In this document: positions 44,664 to 53,222 of the stretch, in pieces
Layout: every line of letters starts with the position of its first letter
How positions within the stretch are numbered: the stretch's first letter is position 1
Origin: Hydromicrobium sp964517765
Lineage (GTDB): Bacteria; Actinomycetota; Humimicrobiia; Humimicrobiales; Humimicrobiaceae
Reading direction: 5' to 3'
DNA length: 58,953 nucleotides
Assembly: GCA_964517765.1 (NCBI GenBank)
Contig: CAZFEN010000007.1
Coordinates: 1-58,953, forward strand
Program-made: the position numbers and the translations under genes
Notes under the pieces: model-generated
Seen by the model: the letters and a program-made list of their open reading frames with translations, nothing else
The model's database searches: none
Told to the model about the DNA's origin: nothing

Positions 44664-46130
44664 TTACCCCGATAGTTTTCTTCTTGCGATTCTAAAATAA
44701 TTATAGACCCTATAAATAAAGCCCTTTTTGACTATACCTTCCAGTTCTGATATCCTCTTATCTCTTTCTTCTATCATACTCTTTTGACCAGTGGTTATAC
44801 GTTCCAGATTCTTTATGGCTTCTTCTCTGCCAAAGAATAATTTCTTTTCTTTACCGCTATCAGGAGCAAAGGCAGGATTAATTACCCACCTTTGCAATTT
44901 TTCCGTAGTTTTCTCAAAATTAAAATTCACCATCGCATATCTCTTTCCGGCAATCGCGGTCCTATTTACTTCATCGATATTATCGGCAAGATAAATAAGC
45001 TTCCTGCTTAAATCCTCGTGATCATGAGGTTTGAAGGTATAACCGATCTTTTCCTTTTCAATTATATCTGTCAATTCGCAGACATTTGAGGACAACACAC
45101 AGAGACCCGCCCTGAACCAGTCAAGAATACGATTTTTACTGCCCAATCTGACTTCATAAATATCTTTATCGATGTTTATCCCTACATTAGCTTCGAGATA
45201 GTAATCCGGCACATCTTCTCCGGGTACCCAGCCTTTCATCAAAAACCTGTCCTTGTAAGGACTGCTATCTATCATCGACAGAAAACGGGGATAAGTTTTT
45301 AAATCCTGTTCGGGTATCTCTCCCCCCGTGGATACAAATTTGATTTTGGGATTATTTTTCATTGCTTCCGTAATACCCTTAAATAAAGTATCGACATCGG
45401 TCCATGTGTTATATCCCCCGGTCCACAGCACCACAAAATCTTCTTTTCCTATATTATCTTTCCCTCTAAAAACATTTTTTTTATATTTGTATTCAACCGG
45501 AGGAAGACCGCAGGGAATCGCATCGGTAAAATCATAACCGGATGTATATTTATTGAGCCTTCCTATTGCTCCCAGTTCCCCTATCAGAGCATACTGCTGC
45601 CTTGAAGACACGCACGAGAAAATATCCGCACCGGAAATAATCCTATATTCACTGTTCCAGTAATGAAACAGACAGCTGTCATCCTCATCGATATAAGCAC
45701 GGGCCTGTGCCTCTGCCATTACATGGCCGAATAAATCTGCCCAGAATGGAATATTTTTAGTTTTCAAAGGATCAAGCAGTTTTGATGCTACAAAAGAAGG
45801 ATAGAAAGTGCAGCCAATCATGCAGTCGGGCCTGAATCCTTTAAGAATTTCGGATATTAACCCAATGTTTTCGAAATCATCTTTTTTAAGTATATTATAT
45901 TCGAAACTTTGCATGTCTTTCTGATTCTCACTGTAAGTAAAGTCTTTTTGAAACATGGACTTGAAATCATCCGGATACGCCGATGGGATAGCATAATTAC
46001 AGACACATACTTCATGGCCCTTCTCAATAAGCGGTAAAATAAACTGCCAGGTCCTGATGCCGGTTCCGTACACTTTCCTGTCATTTTCGAAGGGAAGCGG
46101 ACTCATACCAAATATAAATATTTTACTCAT
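44664..46130 (-). CDS. family 4 glycosyltransferase with C-terminal coiled coil
   Basis: A 488-residue GT-B enzyme. The N-terminal domain contains GTGIRTWQFILPLIEKGHEV. SSRQQYALIGELGAIGRLN, VVLWTGGYNTWTDVDTL, MKGWVPGEDVPDYY and ILDWFRAGLCVLSS form the donor half. Residues about 435-465 are a charged coiled coil ending in a basic tail. The segment resembling ASEKQRDYWIGMLSAVGRIN in the next GT4 gene marks the two as paralogues. First gene of the minus-strand operon, divergent from the propeller gene at 46302. Confidence 0.86.
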   Translation of the reverse strand: MSKIFIFGMSPLPFENDRKVYGTGIRTWQFILPLIEKGHEVCVCNYAIPSAYPDDFKSMFQKDFTYSENQKDMQSFEYNILKKDDFENIGLISEILKGFRPDCMIGCTFYPSFVASKLLDPLKTKNIPFWADLFGHVMAEAQARAYIDEDDSCLFHYWNSEYRIISGADIFSCVSSRQQYALIGELGAIGRLNKYTSGYDFTDAIPCGLPPVEYKYKKNVFRGKDNIGKEDFVVLWTGGYNTWTDVDTLFKGITEAMKNNPKIKFVSTGGEIPEQDLKTYPRFLSMIDSSPYKDRFLMKGWVPGEDVPDYYLEANVGINIDKDIYEVRLGSKNRILDWFRAGLCVLSSNVCELTDIIEKEKIGYTFKPHDHEDLSRKLIYLADNIDEVNRTAIAGKRYAMVNFNFEKTTEKLQRWVINPAFAPDSGKEKKLFFGREEAIKNLERITTGQKSMIEERDKRISELEGIVKKGFIYRVYNYFRIARRKLSG

Positions 46131-46301
46131 ATCCTCTTTATTTTAACGGTTTTACCTATATAATAAAAATCGCAAGTTATTATTATTATTTCTGACCGAC
46201 TTTATGTTGTTTAAAATGTTTCTTTAATTATAATTGTACTAATAAAAAATTTATACTACCATAAAAAATGATAAAGAATTAAAAGACAGATTTAATTTTT
46301 T

Positions 46302-48305
46302 ATGAAAACCATATTAATAATACTACTGATCATTTTTTTACTCGCCACAACCCTCTTTGGCATCGCCATAATCAGCAGAAATAAAAACTCTTCCGGTATA
46401 GAAGCTGGAGATTCCGAAACCCCGGAAAGCAGCAAAGATAATGAAACGAGTATCCCCGATGCCAGGATAGCGAAAATAGGTGATATTCAAAAATTTAATA
46501 TCGATGATCTCTCAGGTAGTACCGATGCAACCGGCAGCGAAAGCAAGGCCGAAGATAACAGCCAAACAGTCGAAAATCCTGACGGCAGTTATTCATCCGA
46601 TATCCTGCAAAATGAAGAAGAGACCAGCGGAGTTGAGTCACAGGATACGGAAACTGACAATACTGAAGAAGAAGCAGCATTAGGAGAACAGTCAGAAGGG
46701 AAATTAGAAAATGGAACCATTGAATTCTACCTGGATGGAGACAGAGAAAATGGGACATATCTGGGCAAAACAATATGTAATATCGAATGTCCCGAAACTT
46801 CACAGCTTTACGGAGAAGACTTTAAAAATGCCGGTTTTGAATTCATCCGGGAAAACAACGAAGACATAAATCTCCTGCCCGGTTCCACTCATTATATTTA
46901 TATTTATTTTTACGGAAGCCAGTCAGGATGGGATTATACACGCAATGAAATAAATCTGCCGGGAGAAGATATCAGTGAAAAAGAAATAAATATTTTTATA
47001 GATGAACCGGAAGAAAAAACCATTACAAGCATACTTCAGTTTATCAGAGGATGGGCAGTGGATCTGAGAAACAGCGGCGATCCCGGTATAAAAACAATAG
47101 AAATTTATCTTAATGGACCCAGAGGTTATGGGAAATTTTTAGGAAATGCACAATATGGAACGGCGAGATTCGATGTGGCAAATTTTTTAAAGAATCAGAA
47201 TTACCTCTCCAGCGGTTATCAGTTTGAGGAACTTATCTACCTCGAACCGGGTTCCACTCACACTATATTCGTCTATGCAATAAGTTCCGAAGATGAGTGC
47301 TTAAATTATGAAAAAAGAGAAGTATATTTATCGGGAACAAAAGAAGAAAAAGCGATAATCAATACTCAAATCGACATACAGAAACTCTCTCAGAGCGGTA
47401 TTATGGAAATAACAGGCTGGGCCATCGATAAAAATATTCTGAATGAGTATCTGGAAGAAAAGCAAAAAAGTGAGATGGAAGCCGGGGACGGTATCAATCA
47501 GTACCCGGTTAAAAAAGTCGTATACAACACTAACAGGGATGGCAATGATAATATATACAGTATAAATATCGATGGAACAGAACTAACCAGGTTAACAGAT
47601 TATTCCGGAAATGACCTTTATCCGGAAGTGTCGCCTGACGGAGAAAAAATAGCATATACTTCGGATATAGGTGGTATATGGCAGATAATGATAATGGATT
47701 GGGATGGCAGCAATAAAAAACAGATCACATTTAATAATTTCCGAAGCGCATACCCGAGCTGGTCCCATGACCGCGAGTATATATATTTCGAAGGTTATAT
47801 AGACGGAGACTGGGAATTATTTAGAATCAAGAGTAACGGATCAGAACAGAAAAGACTTACATTTAATTCAAGTTCTCATGATTGGCATCCCAGCGGACAT
47901 CCATACGAATATAAGATTATTTTCGAATCGGGGGCAACCGGGCACGAAAACATCTACGTAATGAATAGTAATGGTTCAGGAGTCAATAATATAACCGGAG
48001 ATGGCCCAAGAAGAAGAGTTCCGGATGTATCATCTGATGGAAATAAAATAACATATATGAGATATTCCGGTGATAACAGCGATATCTGGATCATGGACTA
48101 TAATGGACAAAACGAAACCAGGCTTACGGATAATCCTGATTGGGATGGCCATCCCTCATTTTCACCAGATGGAAAATATATTGTTTATGAGGAAAGAAAA
48201 GGATCCAATGAAAATCTGGTTTTGATAGATCTTGCAAGCGGCGTAAAGTTCAATCTGACGAGTTCATCCAATATCAATAAAGATGGCAGTTTTCTTTACA
48301 AATAG
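46302..48305 (+). CDS. membrane-anchored surface protein: two beta modules and a TolB-like beta-propeller (copy 1)
   Basis: A 667-residue exported protein. One N-terminal hydrophobic segment (5-25) anchors it, then an acidic, Ser/Glu-rich stalk runs to about 135. Two related beta modules follow (about 137-220 and 240-345), each with a YLDGDRENGTYLG or YLNGPRGYGKFLG strand, a DVANFL-type segment and a PGSTH turn, then GWAIDKN. From about 403 to the end are YSINIDGTELTRLT and YPEVSPDGEKIAYTS repeats, the TolB/WD40-like pattern of a six-bladed propeller. No catalytic motif is seen. It has a paralogue at 49000-50784, and the gene faces a small membrane protein gene 16 bases away. Function unknown. 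Confidence 0.82.
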   Translation: MKTILIILLIIFLLATTLFGIAIISRNKNSSGIEAGDSETPESSKDNETSIPDARIAKIGDIQKFNIDDLSGSTDATGSESKAEDNSQTVENPDGSYSSDILQNEEETSGVESQDTETDNTEEEAALGEQSEGKLENGTIEFYLDGDRENGTYLGKTICNIECPETSQLYGEDFKNAGFEFIRENNEDINLLPGSTHYIYIYFYGSQSGWDYTRNEINLPGEDISEKEINIFIDEPEEKTITSILQFIRGWAVDLRNSGDPGIKTIEIYLNGPRGYGKFLGNAQYGTARFDVANFLKNQNYLSSGYQFEELIYLEPGSTHTIFVYAISSEDECLNYEKREVYLSGTKEEKAIINTQIDIQKLSQSGIMEITGWAIDKNILNEYLEEKQKSEMEAGDGINQYPVKKVVYNTNRDGNDNIYSINIDGTELTRLTDYSGNDLYPEVSPDGEKIAYTSDIGGIWQIMIMDWDGSNKKQITFNNFRSAYPSWSHDREYIYFEGYIDGDWELFRIKSNGSEQKRLTFNSSSHDWHPSGHPYEYKIIFESGATGHENIYVMNSNGSGVNNITGDGPRRRVPDVSSDGNKITYMRYSGDNSDIWIMDYNGQNETRLTDNPDWDGHPSFSPDGKYIVYEERKGSNENLVLIDLASGVKFNLTSSSNINKDGSFLYK

Positions 48306-48321
48306 TAAAGAATGTCCCTTC

Positions 48322-48801
48322 TTAATCGATGAATTGATGCTTAAACCTCTTTTTAGGCTGAGATATGAACGTTAACCTTACAGATGCTCCTGCCGAAATT
48401 CCCAGCCAGATGGCCCATATCGTATCTCTGGAAAAAAAATAAAAAACAAGTTCCGAAATCGTGAGGTTTGAATTAAAAAACCTGGTTACTATCAGATTGA
48501 CGGCACCGGTACTGTAAAGTATCAGTGCAAGAGCAGGGATACATCCTGCAATCAAGAATACTTTGATATCAAAATAATTTGTACTCACCATAACTTTCGC
48601 GCTTATGGCAATTAAAAAACCAATCACAAACCCCAGAATAAAAACAATAAAAAGCCTCAGGAAACTTGAAAAACCAGAAGGCAGATTATAAATAGCAAGA
48701 GCGTCCATAATATTATCAAAATAGGCAAAGGCGGTATAATATAAAATTATATTTACAAAGCTAAAAGCTATAAGAAAAAATTTCTTTTTTTTATTTATCA
48801 T
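48322..48801 (-). CDS. four-helix membrane protein of unknown function (copy 1)
   Basis: A 159-residue protein with four hydrophobic helices (about 8-28, 45-70, 80-105 and 120-145) and a basic C-terminus. Conserved with its paralogue at 50735-51274: YFDNIMD near the N-terminus and SELVFYFFSRDTIWAIWLG near the fourth helix. I do not recognise a family. It is convergent with the propeller gene upstream, and the same arrangement recurs in copy 2, so the two products probably act together. Confidence 0.72.
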   Translation of the reverse strand: MINKKKKFFLIAFSFVNIILYYTAFAYFDNIMDALAIYNLPSGFSSFLRLFIVFILGFVIGFLIAISAKVMVSTNYFDIKVFLIAGCIPALALILYSTGAVNLIVTRFFNSNLTISELVFYFFSRDTIWAIWLGISAGASVRLTFISQPKKRFKHQFID

Positions 48802-48999
48802 CCTGTTTTGATATTGATGTAGTTATCGCAATAACCAGATGTTAACTTAAAAGGATATTAATTTCAATTAATCCTGTATTCTGTTATACTATAAAACTCA
48901 AAATATATATACAGTGTCGAATAAATCATATAATTAAAAGTGATATACAATAAAGTTATATTTTTTTGTAAAATATCAGGATAATTAAAATCAAATAGT

Positions 49000-50784
49000 A
49001 TGCGAACAGTAATCATAATCATCATAATCTTATCCGTAATAGCCGCAAGCATTTTTGGTTTTGTGATAATCAGATATATCCAGGGCAAAGCATCTCCGGT
49101 GAAGGAAACAACTGAACCGGAACCATCTGATACAACTGTTGAGGAAGAACAGGAACCCGAAACGACAACAGAAGAAGAACCTGAAGAGGAGGAAGCCGAT
49201 CCGGATAAAATTGCCGTCATAGAAGTTTATCTTGACGGCGACAGAGACAGCGGCATTCTCCTGGGGGAAGCGGAATACGGCTTGACCTCCGAGCAGGCTC
49301 GTATAGTTTATGGAGAAAATCTTTCGGAAACCGGTTATAGTATTACCATTGATAATGAAAACCACATATTTACTCCAGGTTCTACTCATTATCTTTATAT
49401 ATATGCACTGATACCAAAATACGGATGGAACTATACCAGAGAAAAAATTGTAATCTCCGGAGAAACAGACTTTAATGAAAATATAAGATTATCTATAGAT
49501 AACCCTAAGAATAATGAAGTAATAAAGGAATCCGATAAATCCAATATAAGAGTATCCGGCTGGTCGGTAGATCCTAATTTCTCAGACACCACCGGGATTG
49601 ACAGGATTGAAATCTATTTAAATGGCCCAAAGGGCTTCGGGAAATCACTGGGAGAGGTAAATTACGGAATAGAGAGACCGGATGTGGCCAATGCACTTGG
49701 AAACGCAAACTATACTAATTCGGGCTATTCTCTTAACTTCGATGCAAGCAGACTTGAAGCTGGCAGCGAAAATACTTTATATATTTATTCTTTCTCCAAT
49801 TCCGGAGCTTATTATCTGGGTTTAAGAAATATCAAGATGGAAGGTGAAGAGAAAGAGCCGGAAGTCATATTTTCGTTAGAAGAGGCTACTCTAAACGACA
49901 GGTCCATAGAAATAAGCGGCTGGGCTATAAGCAAAGATGATCTTTCACAGGGTGAACCAAGAAGTCTGGATATAGAATATACCGTTAAAAAAATAATCTT
50001 TACTTCCAATAGAAACGGCAGTGAAGATATATACAGTATGAATCTGGATGGTTCCGAACTCATTCAGCTTACGGACCATCCTGGAAAGGATAACTATCCC
50101 GCAGTTTCACCCGATGGAAAAAAGATCGCTTATACTTCCGATATCAATGGCATCTGGCAGATCATGGTCATGAACTGGGACGGAACTGATAGGACACAGC
50201 TTACCAATAATCCATGGAGAAGTGGATATCCAACCTGGTCCTTTGACGGAAGGTTTATATTTTTTGAAGTGTACCAGGATGGTGACTGGGAAGTATACAG
50301 AATAAACAGTAACGGAAGCAACCTTAAACGCATGACATTCAATCCTGATATCTATGACTGGCACCCGGCTGGTCATCCTTTCCAGAATAAAGTCATTTTC
50401 GAATCCGGAAACGGCGGAAGCGAAGATTTATATGTCATGGATTATAATGGAGAAAATTTGAAACGTATTTCCGATATCAGTATGAGGAAAAGAGTTCCTG
50501 CTATTTCCATAGATGGGCAGATGATTGCTTTTATGGGTTATGAAGGTAAAAATACTCTTATATATACAATGGACGGAAATGGAGGGAATATAAAGATGGT
50601 TTCAGGTTCTCTGGTGGAATGCGGGCATCCTGTCTTTTCTCCCGATAACGACTTCATAGCTTTCGAATGCAGTATTGACGGCCAATTGGAACTATTTATT
50701 ATGAGTCCCGATGGTTCAAACTCTACAAGACTGACTAATGCTGCAGGGAATGATTCTGATCCTTACTTTCTGTATCAGGCATAG
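49000..50784 (+). CDS. membrane-anchored surface protein: two beta modules and a TolB-like beta-propeller (copy 2)
   Basis: A 594-residue paralogue of the gene at 46302-48305 with the same order: membrane anchor (4-26), a shorter Glu/Thr stalk (35-68), beta modules (about 72-155 and 165-280) with YLDGDRDSGILLG and YLNGPKGFGKSLG, a GWAISKDD segment and a propeller from about 330. Propeller blades such as YTSDINGIWQIMVMNWDG are nearly the same as in copy 1. No strong Shine-Dalgarno is visible before the ATG. Its 3' end overlaps the convergent membrane gene by 50 bases. Function unknown. Confidence 0.82.
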   Translation: MRTVIIIIIILSVIAASIFGFVIIRYIQGKASPVKETTEPEPSDTTVEEEQEPETTTEEEPEEEEADPDKIAVIEVYLDGDRDSGILLGEAEYGLTSEQARIVYGENLSETGYSITIDNENHIFTPGSTHYLYIYALIPKYGWNYTREKIVISGETDFNENIRLSIDNPKNNEVIKESDKSNIRVSGWSVDPNFSDTTGIDRIEIYLNGPKGFGKSLGEVNYGIERPDVANALGNANYTNSGYSLNFDASRLEAGSENTLYIYSFSNSGAYYLGLRNIKMEGEEKEPEVIFSLEEATLNDRSIEISGWAISKDDLSQGEPRSLDIEYTVKKIIFTSNRNGSEDIYSMNLDGSELIQLTDHPGKDNYPAVSPDGKKIAYTSDINGIWQIMVMNWDGTDRTQLTNNPWRSGYPTWSFDGRFIFFEVYQDGDWEVYRINSNGSNLKRMTFNPDIYDWHPAGHPFQNKVIFESGNGGSEDLYVMDYNGENLKRISDISMRKRVPAISIDGQMIAFMGYEGKNTLIYTMDGNGGNIKMVSGSLVECGHPVFSPDNDFIAFECSIDGQLELFIMSPDGSNSTRLTNAAGNDSDPYFLYQA

Positions 50785-51274
50785 TAATCGATTTGGATTC
50801 TGAATCTTTCTGCTCCGGCTTTTCGATTGATTGATGCTTATATTCCTTTTTTATGAAACTAAAACGTATGGATGTGCCTATGGCAAATCCAAGCCACAGA
50901 GACCAGATCGTCTGTCTCGAAAAAAGATAAAATGCCAGTTCACTCATTTTCACACTGGAATTGAAAAATTTATTTATGAAAAAACTGGTTATGGAACCCT
51001 CCGAAAGTATCAGACATATTAACGGAAAAATCCCGACAATAAGTAGATTCTTGAAACTAAAAAGATTTTTCTTTATCTTTAAGCGTAATATGAGCATTAC
51101 CATCATACCTATACAAAAACCTACAATCAACAGTACGGCCAATTTAATATAATTCGTTGCAATCGAGGATAGACCGGTCACTCCAAAAACATCCAGAATA
51201 TTATCGAAATAAGAGTAAACTAAAACATAAAAAACAGTGTTAATAAATGAAAAAATAATTAAAAAGAGTCTCAA
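50735..51274 (-). CDS. four-helix membrane protein of unknown function (copy 2)
   Basis: A 179-residue paralogue of the protein at 48322-48801: YFDNILD near the N-terminus, SELAFYLFSRQTIWSLWLG near the fourth helix and a KHQS motif after it. The polar tail beyond about 150 is longer and Ser/Asp-rich. It starts with TTG at 51272-51274. It overlaps the convergent propeller gene by 50 bases, so both 3' ends and any antisense transcription are shared. Confidence 0.72.
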   Translation of the reverse strand: MRLFLIIFSFINTVFYVLVYSYFDNILDVFGVTGLSSIATNYIKLAVLLIVGFCIGMMVMLILRLKIKKNLFSFKNLLIVGIFPLICLILSEGSITSFFINKFFNSSVKMSELAFYLFSRQTIWSLWLGFAIGTSIRFSFIKKEYKHQSIEKPEQKDSESKSITMPDTESKDQNHSLQH

Positions 51275-51323
51275 AACCCAACCTCGCTTTTTTATATTTT
51301 GATAAAATTACATTCTTGTAGTA

Positions 51324-53147
51324 TTACAATCTCTGACCAATATCACCAAGATATTGAGAAACATAACTGAAAACGGTATGCGCTACAACTATAGCTCCCG
51401 CCTGACTGTAATGCATCCCATCGGTAAGATATCCTCCGGGATTTTGTGAAAGGGGAGTCAGCACATCTATAACCACTGCGCCGTACTTTGATGCAATCTG
51501 CCTGATTATATCATTATACTCAACATATTTTTCTTTTCCTGGCTTGAAAATGGGACCAATTAGATTAATAAATACTCTCGCACCTAAATTCTTTGCCTTG
51601 ACTATGATGCTTTCCATATTAGCCTGGAACCCTGAAATGTGAGGTCCTGCATCATTGGTTCCATAAGCTACTATGACTATTTGTGGATTATATATGGCAA
51701 CGGTGCTGTCAAACCTTGCATTCCCGCCACTCGCCTTTTCACCGCCTTTTCCACTTGCGATGGTATTGTAATCAGCGTATGGATAATTGGCTTCCAGAAG
51801 ATCGTCAAACATCTGTACCCAGCCAGTCATTTCTATCAGGGAATCGCCCATTGCCACAATATTCATATTCACATGTCCCCTTACAGTCATACTTTTTGAA
51901 GGAAGAATGACTTCTCCGTTACTGCTTTCTATTTTAAAAGCGGTAGTAATTACCCCACCCGAATTAACCAGATCTTCATTTACTTTTATCCTGAAAGTTA
52001 TTTCTTTTTCCTCTCCTCTTCCTAACTCGTTTAAATCCCATATAAGCCCTCCTATATCATCACTCCAGGTAATTCCTTCCGAAGTACCCGATTGGCTTAT
52101 ATAAGTCGCCCCGGCCGGTGTAGGACAGATAACTTTATAAAATTTTTCCGTTTTTTCACCGGTATTTCTAATGATGATTTTTACATTTATGATTTCTCCT
52201 GCCCAGAGATATCCTCCGTTTTCATCATATAAAAATGCTTCCGATGTCGTTAGATCGGTAAAAAGACTTACCTCTTGCTCTACTGATTTTTCAATAATAT
52301 CCGATCCATATTTTAAGATACTTCTGTTAGTAACAAGTTCAGTATCTTCTAAATCTTTTTTTACTGTGGCTCTGAACGAAAGAATTTTAAGCCTGTTTGC
52401 TTCTATTTTGTCAATGTTCCATGACACGGTGTTATCTTTATATTCTCCAGAATCGGTAATAGAATCTTCGATTATATCCACATATTTAGAGAAATTACTT
52501 TTAATTTCCACATCTACGGCATTCATATCACCAGTATTCTTTACAATTAATTTATACTGTATAAAGTCGCCCAATCTTAAAACTCCGCCGTTTTCATCAA
52601 TGGCTTCCAATTTAAAATTACTAAGATCTGGACTACTTTCTACCGTGCTCATTAAACCTGCACTGATATCGTTATTAAAATTCTCTCCATCGGTTCTATA
52701 ATTAAATTTTACTTCACCTAATTTTATTAAAGTACCATTATCCAGTGGTTTTTTTACTTCTACTATAAAATCTACTGCACCTTTTTCATTTCCTTTGACA
52801 CTGCCAACTTTAAAAGTCAATGTTCCGTCAGCGTTTTTTGAGATCTCATTATTATTTGATGATATAAAAACCGTATTCTCCGGTATCTTTAGCTCTATTG
52901 CAAAATCTTCTGCCGCTTTTTTCCCTGTATTCTTATAATTTATTATATATGTTATTTGATCTCCAGGTTTTGAATATTCATCCGTATTGCTGGATATAAA
53001 ATTAAAATGTTCATCATTAAAATTTGGCGGGTAAATTTTTAAATAATAATACGTAAAAAATGATACCGACACCACAACAATAAATATAACCGTAAGATAA
53101 AACCATTTTCTATTATTCTTTATATACTTTAGAAATCTTTTATACAT
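51324..53147 (-). CDS. secreted SGNH/GDSL hydrolase with DUF11-like repeats
   Basis: A 607-residue protein anchored by an N-terminal hydrophobic helix (about 16-35). Three beta-sandwich modules of the DUF11/COG1361 type follow (about 40-165, 175-295 and 300-425), marked by INYKNTGKKA, LIVKNTGDMNA and IIIRNTGEKTE. A C-terminal SGNH hydrolase starts at 428, with the nucleophile S436 (GDSL), GTND at 496-499 and the catalytic D576/H579 in DGMHYS. Such hydrolases remove acyl groups, often acetyl, from polysaccharides. The surface location and the neighbouring deacetylase point to glycan de-esterification. Confidence 0.88.
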   Translation of the reverse strand: MYKRFLKYIKNNRKWFYLTVIFIVVVSVSFFTYYYLKIYPPNFNDEHFNFISSNTDEYSKPGDQITYIINYKNTGKKAAEDFAIELKIPENTVFISSNNNEISKNADGTLTFKVGSVKGNEKGAVDFIVEVKKPLDNGTLIKLGEVKFNYRTDGENFNNDISAGLMSTVESSPDLSNFKLEAIDENGGVLRLGDFIQYKLIVKNTGDMNAVDVEIKSNFSKYVDIIEDSITDSGEYKDNTVSWNIDKIEANRLKILSFRATVKKDLEDTELVTNRSILKYGSDIIEKSVEQEVSLFTDLTTSEAFLYDENGGYLWAGEIINVKIIIRNTGEKTEKFYKVICPTPAGATYISQSGTSEGITWSDDIGGLIWDLNELGRGEEKEITFRIKVNEDLVNSGGVITTAFKIESSNGEVILPSKSMTVRGHVNMNIVAMGDSLIEMTGWVQMFDDLLEANYPYADYNTIASGKGGEKASGGNARFDSTVAIYNPQIVIVAYGTNDAGPHISGFQANMESIIVKAKNLGARVFINLIGPIFKPGKEKYVEYNDIIRQIASKYGAVVIDVLTPLSQNPGGYLTDGMHYSQAGAIVVAHTVFSYVSQYLGDIGQRL

Positions 53148-53222
53148 TTTTTCTACCTCAATAACAATTTTTTAAAACAGCTTTATATTATAACAAAAAG
53201 CTCATCTTTATATAAAGCTTTT

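Noticed and set aside
46131..46301. Promoters in the divergent spacer between the glycosyltransferase operon and propeller gene 1
   Set aside because: Promoters must exist, but every -10/-35 combination I tried had wrong spacing or weak boxes, so none is listed.
52171..52701. 176-codon plus-strand open frame inside the SGNH hydrolase gene
   Set aside because: Antisense shadow of the repeat region; Ser/Phe/Ile-rich composition typical of reverse translation of an AT-rich gene.
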